Shown here: positions 51,721-60,268 of the stretch, one piece after another
Layout of the letters: each line of letters begins with the position of its first letter
Numbering within the stretch: the stretch's first letter is position 1
NCBI RefSeq assembly: GCF_002300165.1
Contig: NZ_MLCE01000006.1
Coordinates: forward strand, 62,001-126,000
Source of the DNA: Streptomyces sp. Tue6028
Lineage (GTDB): Bacteria > Actinomycetota > Actinomycetes > Streptomycetales > Streptomycetaceae
Direction: 5' to 3'
DNA length: 64,000 bases
Notes under the pieces: generated by a model
The model's database searches: none
What the model saw: only the letters and a program-made list of their open reading frames with translations
What the model was told of the DNA's origin: nothing
Made by a program: the position numbers and the translations under genes

Positions 51721-54355
51721 CGTCGGCGTCCGTCCCTTCCTCGGTGTCGGTTCGCGGCGCTGATCCGGGGTCCGTGGGCAGGCCCCGGCGGCCCCGGTCG
51801 AGGCCGCGCTGGAAGGCGCCGAAGACCGCGCGCATCTCCTCGGGCGTGACCTCGCGTTCCGGCGCCTCGTCGGACGCCGGCTCCTCGGTGCGCAGCCCGG
51901 CGGCGAGGGAGGCCTGGCGCACGCGGGTCGGCAGGACGGGAGCGCCCGCGACCGCACCGGCTTCCGGCGCGTGTCCGGCCTTCTGCCACCGGTCCGGCTC
52001 CCGACCGGCGTCCCGCAGCCGCTCGGGCTCCCGACCCGCGGCGCGCCACTGCTCCCGCTCGGGCACTCCGACCCGGCCGGGCTCCTGCCCACGGGCTCCG
52101 TCCCGTGGGGGTTCCTCTCGGGCTCCGTCCCGGCCGGGCTCCCGCTCACGGGCTCCGTCCCGTCGGGGTTCCTCTCGGGCTCCGTCCCGTCTGGGCTCCC
52201 GCTCCCGACCTCCGTCCTGCCACCGCTCCCGCTCGCGGACCGTGTTCCGCCCGGCCTCCGGCGCGGTGTCCGTCGCCTCGCCCGGCTCCCCTGTCCGTTG
52301 CTGGGGCAGGACCGCCGTCCGGGTCCGGGAGGGCAGTGCCCGGCGATCCGGGTCCGGCGTCCCGGCCGGCCGGCCCTCGGGTGCCGTCGCCGGCCGTGCA
52401 AGCTCTCGTGCGAGTTCAGGTCGGTCGGGCGCCGGTCCCTCGGGCTCCACCGAGGCGAGGACCGTCCGGGGCAGCAGGACGACCGCCGTGGTACCGCCGT
52501 AGGGCGAGCGGCACAGCGTGACCTCGATGCCGTGCCGTGCGGCGAGCCGCCCCACCACGTACAGCCCGAGCCGGTCGTGCCGGGTCGGGTCGAAGTCGTC
52601 CGGCGTGGTGAGGGTGCGGTGGGCCTCCTCCATCTGTTCGGGGTCGAGGCCGAGGCCCCGGTCGTCGATCTCCAGGACAAAGCCGCCGCCGGCCAGGCTC
52701 GTGCGCAGGGTGACCTGGGTGTGCGGCGGCGAGAACACCGTGGCGTTCTCGACGAGTTCGGCGACGAGGTGGACGACGTCGGCGACGGCGTCCGCGGCGA
52801 TGCCCGTGTCCGGCATCGGCGGGACCACCACGCGGGCGTACTCCTCGATCTCGCTCACCGCGGAGGACACCACGTCGGCGACGGGCACCGGCGCCCGCCA
52901 TCGGCGGCCGGGTGCCGCTCCGGAGAGGATGATCAGGCTCTCCGCATGGCGGCGCATGCGCGTGGTGAGGTGGTCGATCCGGAACAGGTCGTCCAGCACG
53001 TCCGGGTCGTCGGTGCGCCGCTCCAGCGTGTCGACGAGTTTGAGCTGCCGGTGGACGAGTGCCTGGCTGCGGCGCGCGATGTTGAGGAGCACGGCGAACA
53101 GTCCGCGGCGCAGGGTGGCCTGCCGGACGGCGGCCTCCACGGCGGCGAGGCGCGCCGTGTTGAAGGACCGGCCCACCTGGCCGATCTCGTCGGCTCCCGC
53201 CTCCCCGTCGGCCAGGGGCGGTGCCTCGGCGGCGGCGTCCACCTCCTCGCCCGCGCTCAATCGCCGCATGACGTCCGGGAGTTGGCGGGCGGTCAGCCGG
53301 TCGGCGGCGTCCCGGAGCGCCTCCAGGCGGCGCGAGATGCGGCGGGCGCCACGGACGGCGAACCACAGGGACAGTCCCACCGCGGCGAGGCCGAGCGCGC
53401 CGACGATCGCGGCCTTGGCGAGCTCCCGGTAGGCGAACGCCCGCCCGCGCTCCGCGGAGTTGACGGCCGCCCGGGTGCACAACTGCATGTAGCGCTTGAC
53501 GGCGTGGTCGGTCGTGGTGCGCCAGGAGCCGGCCGCGACGGCCTCCCCGGCACGCTGCGCGCCGGCCCGCAGCAGGAAGTCCTCGCCCCGGGTCAGCTCC
53601 CGGTGCACGTCTGCCCGCTGGAACCCCTCGAAGAGTGCGCGTGAATCGGCGGGGAGGTCGGGCACATAGGTCTGCTCGAAGACGCGGCGGTCCTCGATGG
53701 TCGCGGTGAGCGTGTCGTACTGCCGGTCGGTGAGCGATCCGGCGGCCCGCGCCCCGGCGACGAGGGCGTCCTCGCGCGACACGAACTCCCTCACCCGCAC
53801 CAGCTCGATCACGACCTGGGCCTCGCGCGCGAGTTGTCCGGCCTGCAGCGCGGTGAGCGCCGACTGGACGTCGAAGCCCGGTTCCACGAGGTCGCTGTAC
53901 TCGGTGACGGCGCGGTCCCAGGAGATGTCGCGGGACAGCACGCGCTGCCGCAGGCCGTCGAGGCCGTCCACGGAGTCGAGCACGGTGTCGAGGACTTGGC
54001 GCTGCCGGTCGGAGAGCGTGCCCCGGTCGCCGCCCCGGATCGCCTCGCGCATGGCCGTCACGGCACGGTCGGTCCGGCGCTGCTGCTCCATCAGGTCGAG
54101 GGCCGCGGCCGTGCGGGGCTCCGCGCCCAGGTACGCGGCGGCGAGCCGACGTTCGATCTGGATCTGCCCGATCGCCGTGTCGACGGGGGTGCCGAAGGAC
54201 TCGTACACCCCCTGGACCCGGACGAGCGCGCGGAGTTCGCCGGTCACGGAGACCATGGCGAAGCTCCACAGCGCCATGAGGGCGACGACCGGGGCGAGCG
54301 CGAGCGCCACGATGCGGGTACGGACCGTGGAGGGACGGCCGAAGGGCCAGCGCAT
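51710..54355 (-). CDS. Sensor histidine kinase-like protein, conservon CvnA type
   Basis: An 881-aa membrane sensor. Membrane helix at about 12-35, extracellular NIT (nitrate/nitrite-sensing type) helical domain about 45-310, second helix about 315-335 (AAIVGALGLAAVGLSLWFAVRG), HAMP region, a DHp-like helix (FRIDHLTTRMRRHAESLIILSG) and an HATPase domain (LVAELVENATVFSPPHTQV, LEIDDRGLGLD, GLYVVGRLAARHG). Residues about 640-870 are disordered and include imperfect repeats of REREPRRDGARE type (genomic about 52050-52220). ATG at 54355. The GTPase partner of a full conservon is missing. Confidence 0.9.
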   Translation of the reverse strand: MRWPFGRPSTVRTRIVALALAPVVALMALWSFAMVSVTGELRALVRVQGVYESFGTPVDTAIGQIQIERRLAAAYLGAEPRTAAALDLMEQQRRTDRAVTAMREAIRGGDRGTLSDRQRQVLDTVLDSVDGLDGLRQRVLSRDISWDRAVTEYSDLVEPGFDVQSALTALQAGQLAREAQVVIELVRVREFVSREDALVAGARAAGSLTDRQYDTLTATIEDRRVFEQTYVPDLPADSRALFEGFQRADVHRELTRGEDFLLRAGAQRAGEAVAAGSWRTTTDHAVKRYMQLCTRAAVNSAERGRAFAYRELAKAAIVGALGLAAVGLSLWFAVRGARRISRRLEALRDAADRLTARQLPDVMRRLSAGEEVDAAAEAPPLADGEAGADEIGQVGRSFNTARLAAVEAAVRQATLRRGLFAVLLNIARRSQALVHRQLKLVDTLERRTDDPDVLDDLFRIDHLTTRMRRHAESLIILSGAAPGRRWRAPVPVADVVSSAVSEIEEYARVVVPPMPDTGIAADAVADVVHLVAELVENATVFSPPHTQVTLRTSLAGGGFVLEIDDRGLGLDPEQMEEAHRTLTTPDDFDPTRHDRLGLYVVGRLAARHGIEVTLCRSPYGGTTAVVLLPRTVLASVEPEGPAPDRPELARELARPATAPEGRPAGTPDPDRRALPSRTRTAVLPQQRTGEPGEATDTAPEAGRNTVRERERWQDGGREREPRRDGAREEPRRDGAREREPGRDGAREEPPRDGARGQEPGRVGVPEREQWRAAGREPERLRDAGREPDRWQKAGHAPEAGAVAGAPVLPTRVRQASLAAGLRTEEPASDEAPEREVTPEEMRAVFGAFQRGLDRGRRGLPTDPGSAPRTDTEEGTDADDAP

Positions 54356-54497
54356 GGACTCCCCAGGACGGCAGGACGGTCGGGTGGCCGGGCGACGGTT
54401 CGTTACCCATCGGTGTTACTCGCTGGTAGCGAGTGCGCGGATCAACCTAGGGGATGGCGTGCTCGAAGCGCAATGGCTGTCCGCGCCGGCTCCCGGC

Positions 54498-56024
54498 TCA
54501 CCCACCTGCCGTCGGGCCGGCCGGCTCGGCCGTGCCTGGACCGACGGCGCGGGGCAGCGCGAAGGTCGTGACGACCGCCGCGTGGTCCGACGGCCACTCG
54601 TTGCCCGCGACGTCCGGCCAGCATCGCGGGGTGCCGCTGACGACCGTGCGCGAGTCGAGCACGCGCAGACCGCGGTGCAGGACGAAGTCGATGCGGTCCT
54701 GGGGTTCGGGCCGCCCGCTGCCGTCCTCGTGCAGCACGTGGACCGGCGACCAGGTGTGGCCCGGTTCCCGCGCCGGGTCGGGGTGGGCCTCGCGGTACGA
54801 GTCGCGCAGGCCGGCCTCCTCGGCCGCCCTCGTCACGGGCCACTCGACGTCCTGCCGGTCCAGATGCGAGGGCGCGTTGAAGTCGCCGGTCAGCACCACC
54901 GGGACGGCGTCGTCGGCCGCGTCGTCGATCCGCCGGAGCACCTCCCGCATCTGCTCCAGGCGTACGCCTTCGTGGGCGATCAGCTCGACCGCCGCGAGCC
55001 CGTCGAAGCGGGCCTCGTACGGGCCGTACGGCGTGTAGTCGAGGTGGGCGGTCCACACGTCCAGCTGCTGTCCGTCGTCCAGCCGGATCCGCACTCCCGT
55101 ACCGCCGTAGAAGCCGACGTCCGGGTCGCCCAGGCGGGCCGTGACGGGGTACCGGCTGATGACGCCGAGGTTGTCGCCGGCGCGGTGGTGGTGCCAGCCG
55201 AGCGCGTCGGCGAGTTCCCGGGCGGAGTCCCCGTACGTCTCCTGGAGCCCGACGACGTCCGCGCCCGTCTCCGTGATGACCTTGAGCTGCTTCGCCCGGT
55301 GGTCGTCGACCTCGGTGCCGCCGCACCACAGGTTCCAGCTCATCACCCGCAGCTCGCACGGCGCGACCATCGCCCGCAGCCCGTCCGGGGTCACCTCCTC
55401 CAGGCTGGCGAGGACGGTGCGTCCGGCGGCGGGGGCGATCGGCGCGAGGGAGGGCACGGCGAGCACGGCGCAGCCGGCCGCCTCGGCGGAGGTGACCCCG
55501 GTCGGGGTGTCCTCCACGGCGACGCAGGCGGCGGGCTCGACGCCGAGGGCGCGGCAGGCGGCGAGGTAGGGGTCGGGGGCCGGCTTGGTGCGTTCGGTGT
55601 CGTCGGCGGTGACGGAGACGGCGAAGCGTTCGGCCCCGAGAGCCCTGAGGACCGTGTCGGCCACGGCCCGGGGCGACGCGGTGACCAGTGCGGTGGGCAC
55701 GCCGTCACGGGCCAGGGCGTCCAGCAGCCGCGTCGCCCCCGGACGGGGCACGATGCCGGTGCGGACGCGGTGCGCGAACTCCCCGTGCAGTTCCTCGGCG
55801 ATCTCCCGCACCGGGGCTCCGGTGATCCCGCCGAGCCAGGCGGCGGTGTGCTCGACGGGCCGTCCGAGCACCTCGGGCTGGTCGGCTACGGTCAGCCCGT
55901 GCCCGAGCCCGTCGGCCACCTGCTCCACCGCCTCCCACCACAGCCGCTCGGTGTCCACGAGCGTGCCGTCCATGTCGAACAGGACGGCCTGGAGGGTGGG
56001 CCGCGGGGTGGTGCGGTGGGTCAC
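54498..56024 (-). CDS. HAD hydrolase fused to endonuclease/exonuclease/phosphatase domain
   Basis: A 508-aa fusion. Residues 1-220 are a HAD phosphatase of the beta-phosphoglucomutase type (LFDMDGTLVDTE nucleophile motif, LVTASPRAVAD, TKPAPDPYLAACRALGV, CVAVEDTPTGVTSAEAAG). Residues 228-490 are an EEP domain (LRVMSWNLWCGG, VVGLQETYGD, WTAHLDYTPYGPYEARFDG, VVLTGDFNAPSHLD, NEWPSDHAAVVTTF), as in sphingomyelinase/exonuclease-III-type enzymes. Both active sites look complete. GTG at 56024. It is the last gene of the ABC importer operon, so it may process the imported phosphoester in two steps (inference). Confidence 0.93.
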   Translation of the reverse strand: MTHRTTPRPTLQAVLFDMDGTLVDTERLWWEAVEQVADGLGHGLTVADQPEVLGRPVEHTAAWLGGITGAPVREIAEELHGEFAHRVRTGIVPRPGATRLLDALARDGVPTALVTASPRAVADTVLRALGAERFAVSVTADDTERTKPAPDPYLAACRALGVEPAACVAVEDTPTGVTSAEAAGCAVLAVPSLAPIAPAAGRTVLASLEEVTPDGLRAMVAPCELRVMSWNLWCGGTEVDDHRAKQLKVITETGADVVGLQETYGDSARELADALGWHHHRAGDNLGVISRYPVTARLGDPDVGFYGGTGVRIRLDDGQQLDVWTAHLDYTPYGPYEARFDGLAAVELIAHEGVRLEQMREVLRRIDDAADDAVPVVLTGDFNAPSHLDRQDVEWPVTRAAEEAGLRDSYREAHPDPAREPGHTWSPVHVLHEDGSGRPEPQDRIDFVLHRGLRVLDSRTVVSGTPRCWPDVAGNEWPSDHAAVVTTFALPRAVGPGTAEPAGPTAGG

Positions 56025-56122
56025 GGGGCTCTCTTTCGTCGGTGGGGGGCGTCGGTGGGTGGGACGCGTGCAGGAGTCTGTGTGGGGGGCGCTGGGGCTC
56101 GCCGGCGCGTGCCCCGCGCCGC

Positions 56123-57184
56123 TCAGGCGGAGCGCTCGGCGACCAGGACGGGCCTGTCGGGCAGGCTCACCGTGACCGCGCCGCCCGGGCCGAGTGCCGC
56201 GGCCTCGTGCGTGGGCAGGTCGGCCTTGACCTCGGTCCCGTCGGCGAGCCGCACGGTGACGCGGGTGGCCGCGCCGAGGAACGCGGTGGCCACGACCTGG
56301 GCGTCACCGCCGTCGTCGGCCCGGACCCGGACCACCTCGGGCCGTACGAGCACGTCGACCTCCCGTGCGCCCGGGGCGTCGCCGTCCACCGGCAGCCGCA
56401 GACCGAGGACCTCGACGGTCCCGCCGTCCAGCCGCCCGGGGATCCGGCTCATCGTGCCCACGAACTCGGCGACGAAGGCGGTGGCCGGGCGCCCGTACAG
56501 CTCGGCGGGTGCGGCGCACTGTTCGAGCCGCCCGGCGCGCATGACCGCGACCCGGTCCGCCATGGAGAGCGCCTCCTCCTGATCATGCGTCACGAACACG
56601 GTGGTGATGCCGAGTTCCTGCTGGAGGCGGCGGATCTCGTCGCGGAGGGTGAGCCGCACCTTGGCGTCCAGCGCGGAGAGCGGCTCGTCCAGCAGCAGGA
56701 CGCGGGGCCGCAGCGCGAGCGCCCGGGCGAGGGCGACCCGCTGCTGCTGTCCGCCGGAGAGCTGGTGGGGGAAGCGTTCGCCCTTGTCGGCCAGCCCCAC
56801 GAGGTCGAGCAACTCGGCCGCTCGGGAGTGCCGTTCCGCCGTGCGCACCTTGCGCATGCGCAGCCCGAAGGCCACGTTGTCGAGGGCGCTCAGGTGCGGG
56901 AAGAGGCTGTACGACTGGAAGACCATCCCGGCGTCACGGCGGTGCGCCGGGACTCCCGTGACGTCCTCGCCGTCGACCAGCACCTCGCCGGAGTCGGGGT
57001 GCTCGAACCCGGCCAGCATGCGCAGTGCCGTGGTCTTGCCGCAGCCGGACGGGCCGAGGAGGGCGAGGAGTTCACCCGGCCGCACCGTCAGGTCGAGGCC
57101 GTCGAGGGCGACGGTCTGACCGAACTCCCGTCGTAGGGAACGGAATTCGACGGTGGCGGCCTTTTCGAGCGTGGCGACGGTCAT
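56123..57184 (-). CDS. ABC transporter ATP-binding protein (PotA/AEP/iron type)
   Basis: A 353-aa ATPase: LLALLGPSGCGKTTALRMLAGFEHPDSG (Walker A), FQSYSLFPHLSALDNVAFGLRM (Q-loop), HQLSGGQQQRVALARALALRPRVLLLDEPLSALD (signature, Walker B), VFVTHDQEEALSMADRVAVM (H-loop) and a C-terminal TOBE domain (VLVRPEVVRVRADDGGDAQVVATAFLGAATRVTVRLADG). The subfamily serves Fe3+, spermidine, thiamine and 2-aminoethylphosphonate importers. ATG at 57184, 4 nt after the permease stop. A 98-nt gap separates it from the HAD-EEP gene. Confidence 0.93.
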   Translation of the reverse strand: MTVATLEKAATVEFRSLRREFGQTVALDGLDLTVRPGELLALLGPSGCGKTTALRMLAGFEHPDSGEVLVDGEDVTGVPAHRRDAGMVFQSYSLFPHLSALDNVAFGLRMRKVRTAERHSRAAELLDLVGLADKGERFPHQLSGGQQQRVALARALALRPRVLLLDEPLSALDAKVRLTLRDEIRRLQQELGITTVFVTHDQEEALSMADRVAVMRAGRLEQCAAPAELYGRPATAFVAEFVGTMSRIPGRLDGGTVEVLGLRLPVDGDAPGAREVDVLVRPEVVRVRADDGGDAQVVATAFLGAATRVTVRLADGTEVKADLPTHEAAALGPGGAVTVSLPDRPVLVAERSA

Positions 57185-57188
57185 TGGT

Positions 57189-58013
57189 TCATCCCCGGTC
57201 TGCCGAAGCGGTTGCGGTACGGGAGCGCCCGCCGAGGACGGCGAGCGTGAGGAGCAGTGCCCAGGTGACGAGGAGGCTGAGCACGGAGACGGCGACGGAC
57301 AGCTGGGCCTGCGAACCACCGACGCTGTAGATCCACACGGCGAACGGCTGGAAGCCGAGCAGCTGGGCCACCGTGAACTCGCCGAGGACGAGGGCCAGTG
57401 TGAGGAAGGAGGCGTTCAGCAGGGCCCCGCGCAGATTGGGCAGGACGACCCGGACCAACGCCTGCGGCCAGCCGGCGCCGCAGCTGCGGGCGGCCTCGAC
57501 GAGGGTGCGTACGTCGACGGCACGCAGCCCCGCGTCCAGGGCACGGTGCACGAACGGCAGCGCCATCACGACGTACGCGAGGACCAGCACGAACGGGAAG
57601 TCGGGGTTCTGGAGGGCCACGAACGTCTGGAACAGCGGCGTGCGGGAGAGGTGTTCGGGACCCCACTTGAGCACGGTGGAGATCCCGGCGACGAACGCGA
57701 TCGGCGGGACGACCAGCGGCAGCGAGCAGACCACCTCCACGACCGGCCGCAGCCGGGGCGCGCCGAGCCGCAGGGCGACCATGGCGGGCACCATCAGCAG
57801 CAGGACGACGGCGATGGTGGCGGCGGCCAGTTCCAGCGAGAGCAGCAGGCTGGAGGCGAAACCGTCGGTGGAGACGATCTCGCTGTACGCGTCGAGGGTG
57901 ACACCCCGGCCGGGCACGTCCACCGTGAAGATCACGGACGCCGCCAGGGGCACCAGGAAGTACAGCCCGGCGAGGGCCAGGACGGCCCAGCGCCACAGGT
58001 TCAGGCGAGCCAT
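57189..58013 (-). CDS. ABC transporter permease 2
   Basis: A 274-aa inner-membrane permease with six hydrophobic segments and the EAA-like loop VEAARSCGAGWPQALVRVVLPNLRGALL. N-terminus LNLWRWAVLALAGLYFLVPLAASVIFTV. ATG at 58013 overlaps the first permease gene by 13 nt. Partner of the permease encoded just upstream, both for the importer with the lipoprotein at 58.9-60.1 kb. Confidence 0.92.
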   Translation of the reverse strand: MARLNLWRWAVLALAGLYFLVPLAASVIFTVDVPGRGVTLDAYSEIVSTDGFASSLLLSLELAAATIAVVLLLMVPAMVALRLGAPRLRPVVEVVCSLPLVVPPIAFVAGISTVLKWGPEHLSRTPLFQTFVALQNPDFPFVLVLAYVVMALPFVHRALDAGLRAVDVRTLVEAARSCGAGWPQALVRVVLPNLRGALLNASFLTLALVLGEFTVAQLLGFQPFAVWIYSVGGSQAQLSVAVSVLSLLVTWALLLTLAVLGGRSRTATASADRG

Positions 58014-58903
58014 CGCGCGCTCCGTCGTTGCAGGGGCAGGTACACGGCCATGACCAGTCCGGCGACGAGGACCATGTCGAGGCTGAGGGCGAGCGCCACG
58101 TTCTCCTGGCCGACCAGGACGTTGCCGGAGATGGCGTCGGCGATCTGGAGGGTGACCAGCGGGACCGCGCTGCCCACCATGGCCGCGGCGGTCGCGTACG
58201 CGGCGAAGGCACTGCCGAACAGCAGCACCAGGCCGCCGAGGAGCGAGGGCGCGAGGACGGGCAGGGCCACGTGCCGCCAGTACTGGAAGGCGCTCGCGCC
58301 GTTGTTCTGCGCGGCCTCGCGCCACTGGGAGCGCAGTCCGTCGAGGGCGGGCGTGATGGTGAGCACCATCAGCGGGACGAGGAAGTACAGGTAGACGACG
58401 ACCAGGCCCCAGAAGCTGTACAGGTTCCAGCCCTTGCCGGTCAGGCCCAGGTGCCGGGTGAGCACGCCGGAGTTGCCGAGGGTGGCGACGAAGGCGAAGG
58501 CCAGCGGGACACCGCCGAAGTTGGCGAGGACGCCGGACGCGGTGAGCACGGCCTCGCGCAGGGCACGCGAGCGGGAGGTCACCACCGCCTGGGCGAGCGG
58601 CAGTCCGAGGACGGTGGCGATGGCCGCGGAGACGGCCGACAGCTTGACGCTGCCGACCAGCGCGGTCAGATAGGCACCCTGGAGCGAGGCGGTCAGGTTG
58701 GCCGCGGTGTACGACGTGGCGCCGGTGGCCTGGTCCTTGACGGTGAACGCGCCGTTCAGCATGGCCAGGGCCGGGATGCCGAACGCGATCGCGACGAAGA
58801 CGAGCAGCGGGACGACGGCGAGCCGGCCGGAGGCGCGGCGCCGCCGCTGCTGCTTGCCTGCAGCGGCGGGCGCCGTGTCGGTCTCGGTGAGGACGGCGGT
58901 CAT
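58001..58903 (-). CDS. ABC transporter permease 1
   Basis: A 300-aa permease: Arg-rich cytoplasmic start, then six membrane segments, with the EAA-like loop WREAAQNNGASAFQYWRHVALPVLAPSLLGGLVLLFG. The ATG overlaps the stop of the binding-protein gene by 4 nt (ATGA), and its own 3' end overlaps the second permease by 13 nt, so the three are translationally coupled. Confidence 0.92.
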   Translation of the reverse strand: MTAVLTETDTAPAAAGKQQRRRRASGRLAVVPLLVFVAIAFGIPALAMLNGAFTVKDQATGATSYTAANLTASLQGAYLTALVGSVKLSAVSAAIATVLGLPLAQAVVTSRSRALREAVLTASGVLANFGGVPLAFAFVATLGNSGVLTRHLGLTGKGWNLYSFWGLVVVYLYFLVPLMVLTITPALDGLRSQWREAAQNNGASAFQYWRHVALPVLAPSLLGGLVLLFGSAFAAYATAAAMVGSAVPLVTLQIADAISGNVLVGQENVALALSLDMVLVAGLVMAVYLPLQRRSARWLA

Positions 58904-60057
58904 CCGGAGACGGCCTTGCCCCAGCCCTGGGCGAGGACCGTCTTGGCCTTGCTCTGCTGGGCCTCGCTGGGGAAGCTCGGCGTGCCGGAGACGGCGGGGA
59001 GCTTGTCGGCCGCGGTCTTGTCGAGCGTGCCGGCCTTGTCCATGGCAGTCATCAGGGCCGGGCGGGCGTACCCCTTGAGCCAGAGGTTCTGGCCCTCGGC
59101 GCTGTACAGGTACTCCTGCCACAGGCGCGCGGCCGCGGGGTGCGGGGCGCCCTTGTTGACGGCCTGCGAGTAGTACTGGGAGAACTGGCCGTCCGCCGGG
59201 ACGGCGACCTTCCAGTCGACGCCCTTGGACTTGAACTCGTCGGCGTAGCCGGCGTTGAGGTAGTCCCAGTCGATGCTGATCGGCGTCTCGCCCTTCTCGA
59301 CGGTGGCCGGGGTCGACTCGACGGGCGTGTAGTTGCCGTTCTTCTTCAGCTCGGCGAAGAAGTCCAGGCCGGGCTGGATGTCGTCGAAGGAGCCGCCGTT
59401 CGCGAGCGAGGCCGCGTAGACGCCGCCGAAGGCCGAACCGGACTTGGTGGGGTTGCCGTTGAGCGCGACCTTGCCCTTGTACTGCGGCTTGAGGAGGTCC
59501 TTGAAGGTCGTCGGGCACTCCTTGACCTTCTTGGCGTCGCAGCCGATCGAGATGTAGCCGCCGTAGTCGTTGTACCAGCGGCCCTCCGCGTCCTTCTGGC
59601 CCTCGGGGATGTCACCGAACCCGGCCACCTTGTAGGGGGCGAGCAGCCCCTGCTGGGCGGCGCTCAGTGCGAAGGAGCTGCCGAGGTCGAGGACGTCGGG
59701 GGCGCGGTCCTGGCCCTTGCGGGACGTGACGGCGTTGATCTCGTCCTGGCTGGAGCCGTCCGGGTTCTCGACCTCGACCCGGATGCCGTACTTCTTCTTG
59801 AAGCCGTCGATGAGGGCGCCGTAGTTCGCCCAGTCACGGGGCAGCGCTATCGCGTGCAGCGTGCCCTCCTTCTTGGCGGCCCGGACGAGGGCGTCGAGGC
59901 CGCCGAGGTCCGCGGCGGAGGTCGCGGTGGCCGCGCTCTTGCCGTCGGCGGTGGTCGCCTTGTCGTCGGGGGCGGCGCCGCAGGCGCTCAGGGCGAGTGC
60001 GGCGGCGACGGCGAGGCCGCCGGTGAGGAGGGCGGTCCTCGGCAGGAACACGGTCAC
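58900..60057 (-). CDS. ABC transporter substrate-binding lipoprotein
   Basis: A 385-aa lipoprotein; lipobox ALALSACGAAP puts the acylated Cys at about residue 26. The mature part is a PotD/AfuA-like bilobed binder (GLDALVRAAKKEGTLHAIALPRDWANYGALIDGFKKKYGIRVEVENPDGSSQDEINAV, TFKDLLKPQYKGKVALNGNPTKSGSAF). This family binds spermidine, iron or 2-aminoethylphosphonate; the organophosphate-like operon context favours a phospho-compound, but that is inference. GTG at 60057 with GGAG 5 nt upstream. First gene of the operon behind the palindrome at 60099. Confidence 0.9.
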   Translation of the reverse strand: MTVFLPRTALLTGGLAVAAALALSACGAAPDDKATTADGKSAATATSAADLGGLDALVRAAKKEGTLHAIALPRDWANYGALIDGFKKKYGIRVEVENPDGSSQDEINAVTSRKGQDRAPDVLDLGSSFALSAAQQGLLAPYKVAGFGDIPEGQKDAEGRWYNDYGGYISIGCDAKKVKECPTTFKDLLKPQYKGKVALNGNPTKSGSAFGGVYAASLANGGSFDDIQPGLDFFAELKKNGNYTPVESTPATVEKGETPISIDWDYLNAGYADEFKSKGVDWKVAVPADGQFSQYYSQAVNKGAPHPAAARLWQEYLYSAEGQNLWLKGYARPALMTAMDKAGTLDKTAADKLPAVSGTPSFPSEAQQSKAKTVLAQGWGKAVSG

Positions 60058-60098
60058 GGTCTCTCCAGGAGTACGCACGAGGGTGTGGTGGAGCGGAG

Positions 60099-60116
60099 AA
60101 CTTGTCTGAACAAGTT
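60099..60116. promoter_or_regulatory. GntR-type operator before the importer operon
   Basis: AACTTGTCTGAACAAGTT: perfect 7-bp arms AACTTGT/ACAAGTT with a 4-nt centre, the usual symmetry for HutC/PhnF-type GntR repressors. It lies 42 nt before the binding-protein start, in the 211-nt gap shared with the divergent GntR gene. Confidence 0.75.
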
Positions 60117-60268
60117 GGCCTCAGTAGGCCCGCCGGTGGTGTCCTGTCCGTAAACTTTGGCGAAACCGTGACCCCCGATTCCCTGCACAATCCCGGGCAT
60201 GCCCGAACACGTCCCGATCTGGACTAGGCTGATCACGCTGTGCACAGCAGTCGGATCCGAGGGGAAGC

